The position numbers were made by a program, and so were the translations under genes. Source: Opitutia bacterium (GTDB lineage Bacteria > Verrucomicrobiota > Verrucomicrobiae > Opitutales > UBA953). Taken from it: DNA of 64,000 nt. Below, piece after piece: positions 54,358 to 61,589 of the stretch. The first letter of the stretch is position 1, and every line of letters starts with the position of its first letter. The stretch lies in contig CANKZO010000001.1 of NCBI GenBank assembly GCA_947488485.1, positions 6,647 through 70,646 of the forward strand, in the 5' to 3' direction. Under the pieces are notes generated by a model, which did not search any database, was not told where the DNA came from, and saw only the letters and a list, made by a program, of their open reading frames with translations.

Positions 54358-57300
54358 ATGGCGCCGCGTCAGCCGTTGCCCAACATCTCCGAAGACGATC
54401 TCATCGATCTCGCGGGCGGTGCGACCGTGCTCCTTGCCAAGGAGCTGATCGCCAAGGGCATGGTGAAGAAAGCGCTCTGGACCCCTCCGGTCGCGGAAGC
54501 CCTCGTCGACGACGGCACCGAGTCCCGCGAGGCCCGCTGGAATCTCCGTTCGGTCACCTTCCAGCGCAATGAATGCGGCTGCGACGTCTCGGTGGGCCGA
54601 AGGAAACTCTGCGTCCACTCCGTGGCGGCTTACCTCGTGCTGGCGACCAAGGAGGGTTATCTGAAGCCTGAGCCCGCGACGCCGGCCAGACCGGCCGCCC
54701 CGCCCGGCAAACCACCGACGACGGCGGCGACCAAGGTAACGACGACGGACACGAAGAAGGAAAAGTCAAAGCAAGCGGAGACGACCCCGGCAGGACCCCG
54801 GCTCAAATCCCTCACCCTTTCGGAAAAACGCGGCACGCCCATCGAGGTGCGTTTCATCGTGCCGCCGAACATCGCCACCGCTGCCGTACGCGACGAGATC
54901 ATCTGCCGCCTCGAACTTCGCGTCGACGGCGCCCAGGTGGCCCCGGAGAACCTCGACCGCAGCAAGGCCTGGACCATCGAGCCCGACACGGTCTTCTTCC
55001 TGGCGATCCTCGAGAACCTCTGCCACGGCAAGCTGCAGGGCATCCTCCCGCTGACCCGCCGCCACCTGCGCCAGCTCCTCGCCATCGGCAAAGGCCTGCG
55101 GATCTTCCGCATGGCCAACGCGCCGGAGACCCCGCTCACCTGGGACGGCGACCATCTCGACAAGGTCCACGAGCATCTCGACGAACCCGTCGCCACGCCG
55201 CAGACCAACGCCGCCGGCGACACGCCGGACGACGGCCCCGAGGAGCAGGAAGTCCGCTCCCAGGAACGCGGCCGCGACGACCGTCCGTGGGTCGACGGCT
55301 CGATGAAGTGGCTGCGCATCCGCCTGCCCCAGCAGTCTTCGGGCCCCGTCGCCGAACTCCGCGATGTCCTGCAACGCAGCGGCTTCACGCTCGAGACCAC
55401 CACCCGCGAGTGGTATCTCGCCGGCACCATCCAGGTGCTCAACTTCCTCGCCCGCCATCACAAGCTCCTGATGACGGACAACGACGCGTTCTTCACGCAC
55501 AACCTCTCGCACTCGCTGCGCAACGTCGACCTCGCCAAGGCGAAGTGCGACGCGTCCGAGGAGAACGACGGCTTCCGTTTCGCCATCGGCATCGACCCGG
55601 AAGGCAAGTCCCCGAAGGTCATCCAGGAAGCCCTCTCCAGCGGGCGCATGTTCTTCTACACCGACCGCGGCCCGCGTCTCATCACGCCGGAGCTGATGGA
55701 GTCGATCCGCAACGCCCAGCGCCGTATCACCGGCGAGGCCAAGCGCGACGTGGACCTGGACCTCAACCTGAAGATCGGCTTCGCCGACCTCGCGAGCGCC
55801 GACGCCATCGCCGAGGAACTGCAGGCGGCCTTCGCCCCGCCCGAGACCTGGAGCCAGCGCTCGTCCGCGATCCGCAACCTCTCGAAACTCCAGCCCGCCC
55901 CGATCCGCGAGGAACTGAGCAAGATGCTCCGCATCTACCAGCAGGTCGGCGTGGCCTGGCTCTGGCACATCCATAACAATTCGCTCGGCGGCCTGCTCGC
56001 CGACGAAATGGGCCTCGGTAAGACCGTCCAGGCGCTCGCCTTCATGGAGGCCCTGCGCCAGCACCGCCCGGACGACGGTCCCTGCGTCGTGGTCTGCCCC
56101 GCCTCGCTCGTCGAGAACTGGCGCCGCGAAGCCCGCCGCTTCACTCCCTCCCTCAAGGTCCTCGCCCACCACGGCCAGAACCGCTTCACCGCGCCGGATT
56201 ACCTGCAGCGCTTCGACCTCGTCATCACCTCCTACGGCACCCTTGCCCGCGACATCGCGGCGTTCACCGCCGTGGCGTGGGGCGCGGCGATCTGCGACGA
56301 AGGCCAGAACATCAAGAATCCGCGCGCGCAGTCCGCCAAGGCGGTCAAACAGCTCGTCGCGAAGGGCCGCTACATCCTCACCGGCACGCCCGTCGAGAAT
56401 TCCCTCGAAGACCTCCGCTCGCTCTTCGGCTTCCTGATGCCGGGCTATCTGCCCAAGCCCGAGGAACGCGTCCACGCCGATGAACGCAAGTGGCACGACG
56501 ACCGTCTCCTGCAGATGGCCGCGCCCTACATCCTGCGCCGCTCCAAGATCGCCGTCGCCCCCGAGCTGCCCGCCAAGATCGAGCAGATCGTCTACTGCGA
56601 CTTCGAGGACAACCAGAAGAAGATCTACGACGAGATCCTCGAGTCCACGCGCAAGGAGATCTTCGAGATGGAAATGGGCGGCGCCACGCAGGCCCGCATC
56701 CAGATGGCGGCCTTCAACCAGCTCCTCCGCCTCCGCCAGATCTGCGCCGACCCGCGCATCCTCGACCCGAAACTGGCCGAAGCCGATTCGGCGAAGCTCC
56801 AGGCCTTCCTCGAGCTCGTCGAAGAATCCAAGGACGCCGGCCACCGCATGCTGGTGTTCTCGACCTTCGTCACGGCGCTCCAGCTGCTCAAGGAAGCCCT
56901 CGAGGACCGCGACATCCCGTATTGCTACCTCGACGGCTCGACCAAGGACCGCCAAGGCGTCTGCGATACCTTCAACTCGACCCCGACCATCCCCGTCATG
57001 CTGATGTCCCTGAAGGCGGGCGGCACCGGCCTGAATCTCACCGGGGCCGACACGGTCATCCACTTCGACCCTTGGTGGAATCCCGCCGCCGAGGCCCAGG
57101 CGACGGACCGCGCCCACCGCATCGGCCAGACCCGGACGGTGACCAGCATCAAGCTGATCGCGGCCGGAACCATCGAAGAACGCGTCATGGAGCTCCAAAA
57201 GTCCAAGTCTGAGATGTTGCGTAAGCTCCTGACCGAATCAGACTCCGTTTCGTCCGGCCTGAGCCTTGACGTCATCAAGGACCTCCTCCGCAAGGACTGA
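54358..57300 (+). CDS. SWIM-domain SNF2-family ATPase/helicase
   Basis: 980 residues from ATG 54358. A SWIM zinc motif CxC...CxH lies at residues 73-87, followed by a Pro/Ala/Lys linker (about 105-150). The SNF2 N-lobe has DEMGLGKTVQALAF (about 549-562), DEGQNIKNPRAQS (647 on; DEGQ instead of the common DEAQ) and LTGTPVENSLEDLRSLFGF. The C-lobe has FSTFVTALQLL, YLDGSTKDRQ, SLKAGGTGLNLTGADTVIHF and RAHRIGQTRTV. SNF2 proteins remodel protein-DNA complexes. tatC follows after 7 nt. Confidence 0.93.
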   Translation: MAPRQPLPNISEDDLIDLAGGATVLLAKELIAKGMVKKALWTPPVAEALVDDGTESREARWNLRSVTFQRNECGCDVSVGRRKLCVHSVAAYLVLATKEGYLKPEPATPARPAAPPGKPPTTAATKVTTTDTKKEKSKQAETTPAGPRLKSLTLSEKRGTPIEVRFIVPPNIATAAVRDEIICRLELRVDGAQVAPENLDRSKAWTIEPDTVFFLAILENLCHGKLQGILPLTRRHLRQLLAIGKGLRIFRMANAPETPLTWDGDHLDKVHEHLDEPVATPQTNAAGDTPDDGPEEQEVRSQERGRDDRPWVDGSMKWLRIRLPQQSSGPVAELRDVLQRSGFTLETTTREWYLAGTIQVLNFLARHHKLLMTDNDAFFTHNLSHSLRNVDLAKAKCDASEENDGFRFAIGIDPEGKSPKVIQEALSSGRMFFYTDRGPRLITPELMESIRNAQRRITGEAKRDVDLDLNLKIGFADLASADAIAEELQAAFAPPETWSQRSSAIRNLSKLQPAPIREELSKMLRIYQQVGVAWLWHIHNNSLGGLLADEMGLGKTVQALAFMEALRQHRPDDGPCVVVCPASLVENWRREARRFTPSLKVLAHHGQNRFTAPDYLQRFDLVITSYGTLARDIAAFTAVAWGAAICDEGQNIKNPRAQSAKAVKQLVAKGRYILTGTPVENSLEDLRSLFGFLMPGYLPKPEERVHADERKWHDDRLLQMAAPYILRRSKIAVAPELPAKIEQIVYCDFEDNQKKIYDEILESTRKEIFEMEMGGATQARIQMAAFNQLLRLRQICADPRILDPKLAEADSAKLQAFLELVEESKDAGHRMLVFSTFVTALQLLKEALEDRDIPYCYLDGSTKDRQGVCDTFNSTPTIPVMLMSLKAGGTGLNLTGADTVIHFDPWWNPAAEAQATDRAHRIGQTRTVTSIKLIAAGTIEERVMELQKSKSEMLRKLLTESDSVSSGLSLDVIKDLLRKD

Positions 57301-57307
57301 CCCCACC

Positions 57308-58318
57308 ATGCTTTCCTCCCTCATTCGCCGTAATAAATCCAGGAGCGAGATGTCGTTCATGGAGCATCTGGACGACCTCCGCATCTCGCTCATCCGCGTC
57401 GTCACCGTCTTCGCCATCGGGATGGTCGCCGCCCTGATCTTCTACCGGGAGACCCCTGTCCTGCTGAGCCTGCCCCTCGAGTGGGCGAAACACCCCGAGA
57501 CCTCCCCCTTGGCCTTCGCGCTCAGCGAACCCGGCCCCGGTCTCGTCAACATGGGCGAACTGAAAGAATTCACCTTCATGGGCGTATGGAAAGTGCTCAT
57601 GTACGCGGCTTTCGGCGTGGGCGTGGCCGTCGCCTCTCCTGTCTTCCTCTACGAGACCGCCCGCTTCGTGGGCCCGGCCCTCTCGGACAGGGAAAAGAGC
57701 GGCCTAGTCCCCTTCTGCGGAGCCGCGCTCGTGCTCTTCCTCTTGGGAGCCGCCCTCGCTTTCTACTGGCTGAGCCCGATGTCCATCCAGATCTGGCAGC
57801 ATTTCGCCGAAGGGATGAAGATGGAAGTGACCTGGCAGGCGTCGGATTACTACGCCTTCGTCGTGATGATGTGCCTGCTCACGGGCCTGACCTTCCAGTT
57901 CCCTCTCGCGCTCATCGTCCTGATGTGGCTCGAACTCGTCCGCCCGAAGACCCTCCTGAAGTCCTGGCGCGGGATGCTGGTCGGCATCATGTTGCTGGTC
58001 GCGCTGATCACGCCCATCGCCGAACCGATCTCGTTGATCGTGATGACCAGCGTGCTCTTCGGCTTCTACCTCGCCGCCGTCGGCGTCGGCACCGTCATCG
58101 TGCGCCGCAAGCGCGTCGCCCGCGGCGATAAGCCCAACCCGGAAGACGACGACCTCCCGGACGACGATGAAGATGACGATCGCGGCGACGACGGCTACCG
58201 ACCGGCCCGCTCCTCCAAGCCGGTGACTCCTTCGACCCCGGCCCTCGGCTCCTCCGAGCCCAGCAAGCCTAAGTCCACCCCGCCGCCCGCCGAAGGCGAC
58301 CTGAGCTCCCTCGACTAA
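57308..58318 (+). CDS. tatC: Sec-independent translocase TatC with acidic tail
   Basis: 336 residues from ATG 57308. MSFMEHLDDLRISLIRVV is the conserved TatC start. Six TM segments follow, with ALSDREKSGLVPFCG, FYWLSP and LLVALITPIAEPISLIVM near the end. The C-terminus has about 70 extra residues rich in Asp/Glu/Pro/Ser (DDDLPDDDEDDDRGDDG), unusual for TatC. tatA and tatB are not in the window. At least two Tat-signal proteins here (13.2 and 43.4 kb) would be substrates. Confidence 0.94.
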   Translation: MLSSLIRRNKSRSEMSFMEHLDDLRISLIRVVTVFAIGMVAALIFYRETPVLLSLPLEWAKHPETSPLAFALSEPGPGLVNMGELKEFTFMGVWKVLMYAAFGVGVAVASPVFLYETARFVGPALSDREKSGLVPFCGAALVLFLLGAALAFYWLSPMSIQIWQHFAEGMKMEVTWQASDYYAFVVMMCLLTGLTFQFPLALIVLMWLELVRPKTLLKSWRGMLVGIMLLVALITPIAEPISLIVMTSVLFGFYLAAVGVGTVIVRRKRVARGDKPNPEDDDLPDDDEDDDRGDDGYRPARSSKPVTPSTPALGSSEPSKPKSTPPPAEGDLSSLD

Positions 58319-58322
58319 GCCC

Positions 58323-59177
58323 ATGAACTTCCGACTCCTCCTCGCTCTCCTCGCCCTCCCCCTCGGAGCTCAGACGAGCCCGTTCGGCACCAAGGTCGGC
58401 GAGCCGGCGGCCACCCCGGCCGCGGCGCCTACCAATGCGGCTGCGCCCGCCGCGGGCGGCATCTCGGACGAGTTCGTGGACAACTCGGTGCAGATCTCAC
58501 CCTTCCGCCCGACGCTGCTCCCTGAGGCGAAGTCGACTCGGACCTTCCAGCTCTCGAAGCTCAACCGACTCGGCTCGACGGAGACCACCAAGGAACTGCA
58601 GCGCCTCTATTCGGCGTTCGCCACGCAAAGCATCATCGACGGCTCGCCCGCCGGCTCCAGCAAGGCCATCGGCTACGTGACGACGGTCACCTATGCCATC
58701 CTGCAGGACCTCGGCGATAACCGCTACCTCGCCAAGGCCGCCTGGCCCGCCGCCGGCCCGAACGAAACCCTCGCCGCCGGCGTCGACACGATGGCGATGC
58801 TCCTACTCGAGAAACCCGTCAAGGTCGGCGACACGGGCAAGATCACCGGCATGCATGTCGGCACCGTCGCGGTGTTGTTCACCCCTGACTTCGCGCCGCT
58901 CAAAGGCCGTCGGCTGACCCTCCGTCGCGAGGCCTTCCTGGAATGCGTGACCTTGGAGGAATCGCCGGCCGGTCTGCAGCGCTTCGTCGAAGCGATCAAC
59001 GCCGGCGCCGAACTCAGCGCGACGACCAACGAGACCATCCCTTGCAAGAAGTGCGGCGGACTCGGCTTCACGCGCGAAGCCCAGAAGGGCCAGCTGCTCG
59101 ACAAGCGTATCCCGTGCGCCGACTGCGCCAGCACCGGTAAGCTGATCATCTCGGTCGAGACGAAGTTCGTCCCCTGA
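58323..59177 (+). CDS. Secreted protein with DnaJ-like zinc-ribbon motif
   Basis: 284 residues. Signal peptide (NFRLLLALLALPLGAQT) and an Ala/Pro/Thr-rich linker. Near the C-terminus CKKCGGLGFT (about residue 240) and CADCASTGKL form two CxxC(x)GxG-type knuckles as in the DnaJ zinc domain, but without a J domain. Function unknown. It follows tatC by 4 nt, possibly co-expressed. Confidence 0.75.
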   Translation: MNFRLLLALLALPLGAQTSPFGTKVGEPAATPAAAPTNAAAPAAGGISDEFVDNSVQISPFRPTLLPEAKSTRTFQLSKLNRLGSTETTKELQRLYSAFATQSIIDGSPAGSSKAIGYVTTVTYAILQDLGDNRYLAKAAWPAAGPNETLAAGVDTMAMLLLEKPVKVGDTGKITGMHVGTVAVLFTPDFAPLKGRRLTLRREAFLECVTLEESPAGLQRFVEAINAGAELSATTNETIPCKKCGGLGFTREAQKGQLLDKRIPCADCASTGKLIISVETKFVP

Positions 59178-59195
59178 GCGGGACAATCCGTATCC

Positions 59196-59216
59196 TGCGC
59201 TTGCGCACGGGCTTTT
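59196..59216 (+). terminator. Weak terminator-like hairpin before the prenyl synthase
   Basis: TGCG-CTTG-CGCA with a short CGGGC extension, then TTTTT. A short stem but a stable CUUG-type loop and good T-run. It may end the tatC/secreted-protein transcript. GTG start of the next gene is at 59235. Confidence 0.3.
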
Positions 59217-59234
59217 TCGTCGGCACATTGCGGC

Positions 59235-60185
59235 GTGTCCTCCCCGCTGCACGTCGGCCTAGAAGCCCATTTCGCGGCCCTCGAGCAGTTCCTCGCGGCG
59301 CAGGAACTCGCGTTCGAGCCTGAGGTCCGCCCGATGGTCCGCGACGTGCTCGCCCATCCGGGCAAGCGCCTCCGCCCGCTCCTCGCTTTCGGCGCGGGCG
59401 CCGGCGGCCCGCCGCCCCCCGCCTTGGTGCGCGGCGCCGGCATCATCGAACTGGTCCATCTGGCCACCCTGGTCCACGACGACGTGCTCGACGGCGCCGA
59501 CACCCGTCACGGCAGCGCCACCCCCAACCGCACGCACGGCGCCCACGCGGCGGTGCTCTTCGGCGACGCGCTCTTCGCCCACGCCCTCGTGCTCGCCGCC
59601 GACCATCCGACCCCGGAGCTCTGCCGCATCGTCGCCCGCGCCTCCCGCGAGGTCTGCTCCGGCGAGGTCTGCCAGACCTTCTCCCGCGGCCAGGACGACC
59701 TCTCGCTCGAAGACTACACCCGCCACATCCGCCTGAAGACGGCCGAACTCTTCGAGGGCGCCTGCCGGATCGGCGCGCTCCTCGCCGACCGCCCGAAGGA
59801 ACACGTCGACGCCTGCGCGCTCTTCGGACGCCACCTCGGCATCGCCTACCAGATCTACGACGACCTCGTCGACCTCCTGCAGGACGACGCCAAGGCGGGC
59901 AAGACGCTCGGCACCGACGCCGCCAGCGGCAAACTGACGCTGCCGATGCTGCTGGAACGCGACCTCTCGGGCAAAGGCTTCCTGACGCCCCTCCGCGCCG
60001 GCGGCGACGCCCGCCAACTGATCTCCGCAGCCGCTTGGCGCGAATCGTTCCGCCGCCTGGACGCCGAGATCGCCGCGGCCGAGCAGGCGCTCGAGCCGAT
60101 CGCGGGCTCTCCTTCCCCCTTCTTCCTGCTCCGCCTCACGGGCTTCCTTCGCGAAGCCGCGGGCCGGCTCGCTCCGCGCGCATGA
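59235..60185 (+). CDS. Polyprenyl diphosphate synthase
   Basis: 316 residues from GTG 59235. The GKRLRPLLA motif near residue 43, the first Asp-rich motif LVHDDVLDGADTRHG (about 80-93) and the second YQIYDDLVDLLQDD mark a trans-isoprenyl synthase. Chain length (octa- to decaprenyl, or shorter) cannot be inferred safely. It supplies quinone side chains or carrier lipids. The stop overlaps the start of a 34-residue membrane protein by 4 nt. Confidence 0.92.
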   Translation: MSSPLHVGLEAHFAALEQFLAAQELAFEPEVRPMVRDVLAHPGKRLRPLLAFGAGAGGPPPPALVRGAGIIELVHLATLVHDDVLDGADTRHGSATPNRTHGAHAAVLFGDALFAHALVLAADHPTPELCRIVARASREVCSGEVCQTFSRGQDDLSLEDYTRHIRLKTAELFEGACRIGALLADRPKEHVDACALFGRHLGIAYQIYDDLVDLLQDDAKAGKTLGTDAASGKLTLPMLLERDLSGKGFLTPLRAGGDARQLISAAAWRESFRRLDAEIAAAEQALEPIAGSPSPFFLLRLTGFLREAAGRLAPRA

Positions 60186-60286
60186 GAATCTTCCGTACGA
60201 CTTCGTCGGAACGACTGGCGCTCGCCTTCGTACTGCTCCTGCTCGCCGGCGCCGCGGGTCTCCTGTTCCTCTGGCGCTCGCTCTGA
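60182..60286 (+). CDS. 34-residue single-TM protein coupled to prenyl synthase
   Basis: ATG 60182 overlaps the prenyl-synthase stop (ATGA). The protein is RIFRTTSSERLALAFVLLLL then AGAAGLLFLWRSL after the start Met, a Lys/Arg-flanked single membrane span. Too short for many gene callers. Overlap and in-frame TM make it likely real. Function unknown. It ends 2 nt from the convergent DUF192 gene. Confidence 0.6.
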   Translation: MRIFRTTSSERLALAFVLLLLAGAAGLLFLWRSL

Positions 60287-60288
60287 GC

Positions 60289-60792
60289 TCAGGGCAGGAA
60301 CTTCTTCACGTCGTAACCTCGGTCGCGCACGGCCGAACGGAGATCCTCCAGGCTGACCTTGTCACCTGGCTTGACGCCGAAATCGCGGAACCAGCCGGCG
60401 CGCATCTCGACCGCGAAGCGCGCCTCCTTCGTGACGGAAGTAGTGGTCTCGGTCTCACCCGCGGTCATGGTGCGGACCTCCAGGACCGTGCCGTCGCGGG
60501 CGACGAAAGCGATGTCGAGGTCGATCAAGGTATTCTTCATCCAGAAGCTCATCTCGCCGTCCACGTCATAAAGGAAAGCCATCCCCTGCGCCTCCTCCAG
60601 TCGAGCGACGCCCATCAGTCCACGGGCCTTCTCGAGGTCGGAGATGGCCAACTGCAGCTGGGTGAGCACCACGCCCATGCGGACCGGGAAACGGGTCTCG
60701 AGGCCCAGTTCACGGGCCGGGGCGACCTCCGGACGACGGCTATCGCAGGCGACGAACCCGAAGGCCAAGGCAAGGAAGAGCAACCTGAACAT
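60289..60792 (-). CDS. DUF192-family lipoprotein
   Basis: 167 residues from ATG 60792. Signal with lipobox-like FVACDS (Cys near residue 17). The DUF192 core is MGVARLEEAQGMAFLYDVDG, SFWMKNTLIDLDIAFVARDG and GDKVSLEDL near the end. Function of DUF192 is unknown. It is divergent from the methyltransferase by 54 nt. Confidence 0.85.
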   Translation of the reverse strand: MFRLLFLALAFGFVACDSRRPEVAPARELGLETRFPVRMGVVLTQLQLAISDLEKARGLMGVARLEEAQGMAFLYDVDGEMSFWMKNTLIDLDIAFVARDGTVLEVRTMTAGETETTTSVTKEARFAVEMRAGWFRDFGVKPGDKVSLEDLRSAVRDRGYDVKKFLP

Positions 60793-60812
60793 GCGGGCGA
60801 GTGTTCCTGCGA

Positions 60813-60838
60813 TTGCCTCGGAGGCAAGTTTCGCTTGC
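60813..60838 (+). promoter_or_regulatory. Alternative hairpins between DUF192 gene and methyltransferase
   Basis: TTGCC (60813-60817) and GGCAA (60823-60827) with a 5-nt spacer, or GCAAG (60824-60828) and CTTGC (60834-60838); the two share bases and exclude each other. They sit in the 54-nt divergent spacer, next to CTTGCTTG at 60834. Candidate operator or RNA switch. Confidence 0.3.
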
Positions 60839-60846
60839 TTGGCTTG

Positions 60847-61560
60847 ATGGAACGCGACCCGCAGGCCCACTGGCTCGAGACCGAGACGGCCCTGCACTAC
60901 GCCCGGGCCGCGGTCCGGGTCGGTCTCTGGGCTTCGGAACGCGTGCTCATCGAACGTCACCTCCCGAAGTCAGCCCGGGTGCTCGAACTCGGCTGCGGCG
61001 GCGGACGCGTGGTGCTCGGACTCCGACAGGCCGGCTACCACGGCGTGACGGCCACGGACTTCTCGCCGATCATGGTCAGCCTCGCCCGCGCGGTCCTGGC
61101 CGACCACGACGAGAGTTGGGAGCACTGCGTCGAGCAGCAGGATGCCACGGCGCTGACCTACCCCGACGCCAACTTCGACCACGCGATCTTCGCCTTCAAC
61201 GGCCTGATGTGCCTGCCTAGCCGCGATCATCGGCTCGCCGCATTACGTTCGATCCACCGCGTGCTGAAGCCGGGAGGTATCTTCCTGTTCACGGCCTCCG
61301 ATCGCGAGAAAGGGGCTAACGCCGCCTACTGGGCGCAGGAAGATCCCTCCGACGAGGAAATCCCCGGTGACCGCTGGCACGAGAGCGACACTTCGCCGGT
61401 GTTCATCCATAGCAGCACCGAACAGGAAACCCGCGATGAATTGTCGGAAACAGGCTATGTGGTCATCGAGTGCCCGTTGAGCACCGAAGTCGCGACCGAC
61501 GGGCCGCTCGTCCGCGAGTTCGCCGGCGAGACCCGCTTCTACGTCGCGAGAAAGGCTTGA
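60847..61560 (+). CDS. SAM-dependent methyltransferase (class I)
   Basis: 237 residues from ATG 60847. Motif I ARVLELGCGGGRVVLGLR, then VTATDFSPIMVSLARA (acidic residue after beta2), QDATALTYPDANFDHAIF (motif II) and VLKPGGIFLFTASD (post-II). Substrate unknown; ubiE/coq-like small-molecule or lipid methylation possible. A hairpin (61565-61580) lies just downstream. Confidence 0.85.
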   Translation: MERDPQAHWLETETALHYARAAVRVGLWASERVLIERHLPKSARVLELGCGGGRVVLGLRQAGYHGVTATDFSPIMVSLARAVLADHDESWEHCVEQQDATALTYPDANFDHAIFAFNGLMCLPSRDHRLAALRSIHRVLKPGGIFLFTASDREKGANAAYWAQEDPSDEEIPGDRWHESDTSPVFIHSSTEQETRDELSETGYVVIECPLSTEVATDGPLVREFAGETRFYVARKA

Positions 61561-61564
61561 GGGA

Positions 61565-61580
61565 ACCGCCCCGTGGCGGT
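61565..61580 (+). terminator. Possible weak terminator downstream of methyltransferase
   Basis: ACCGCC-CCGT-GGCGGT, 6-bp stem followed by GTTGT. No long T-run, and only 9 nt before the next ATG, so attenuation is also possible. Confidence 0.3.
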
Positions 61581-61589
61581 GTTGTCGGG

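Noticed and set aside
54358..57300. SWIM-SNF2 ATPase as part of a DISARM/BREX-like defence system
   Set aside because: No methylase, PglZ, nuclease or other defence gene is adjacent. Neighbours are dapF and tatC, so a stand-alone SNF2 protein is the better reading.
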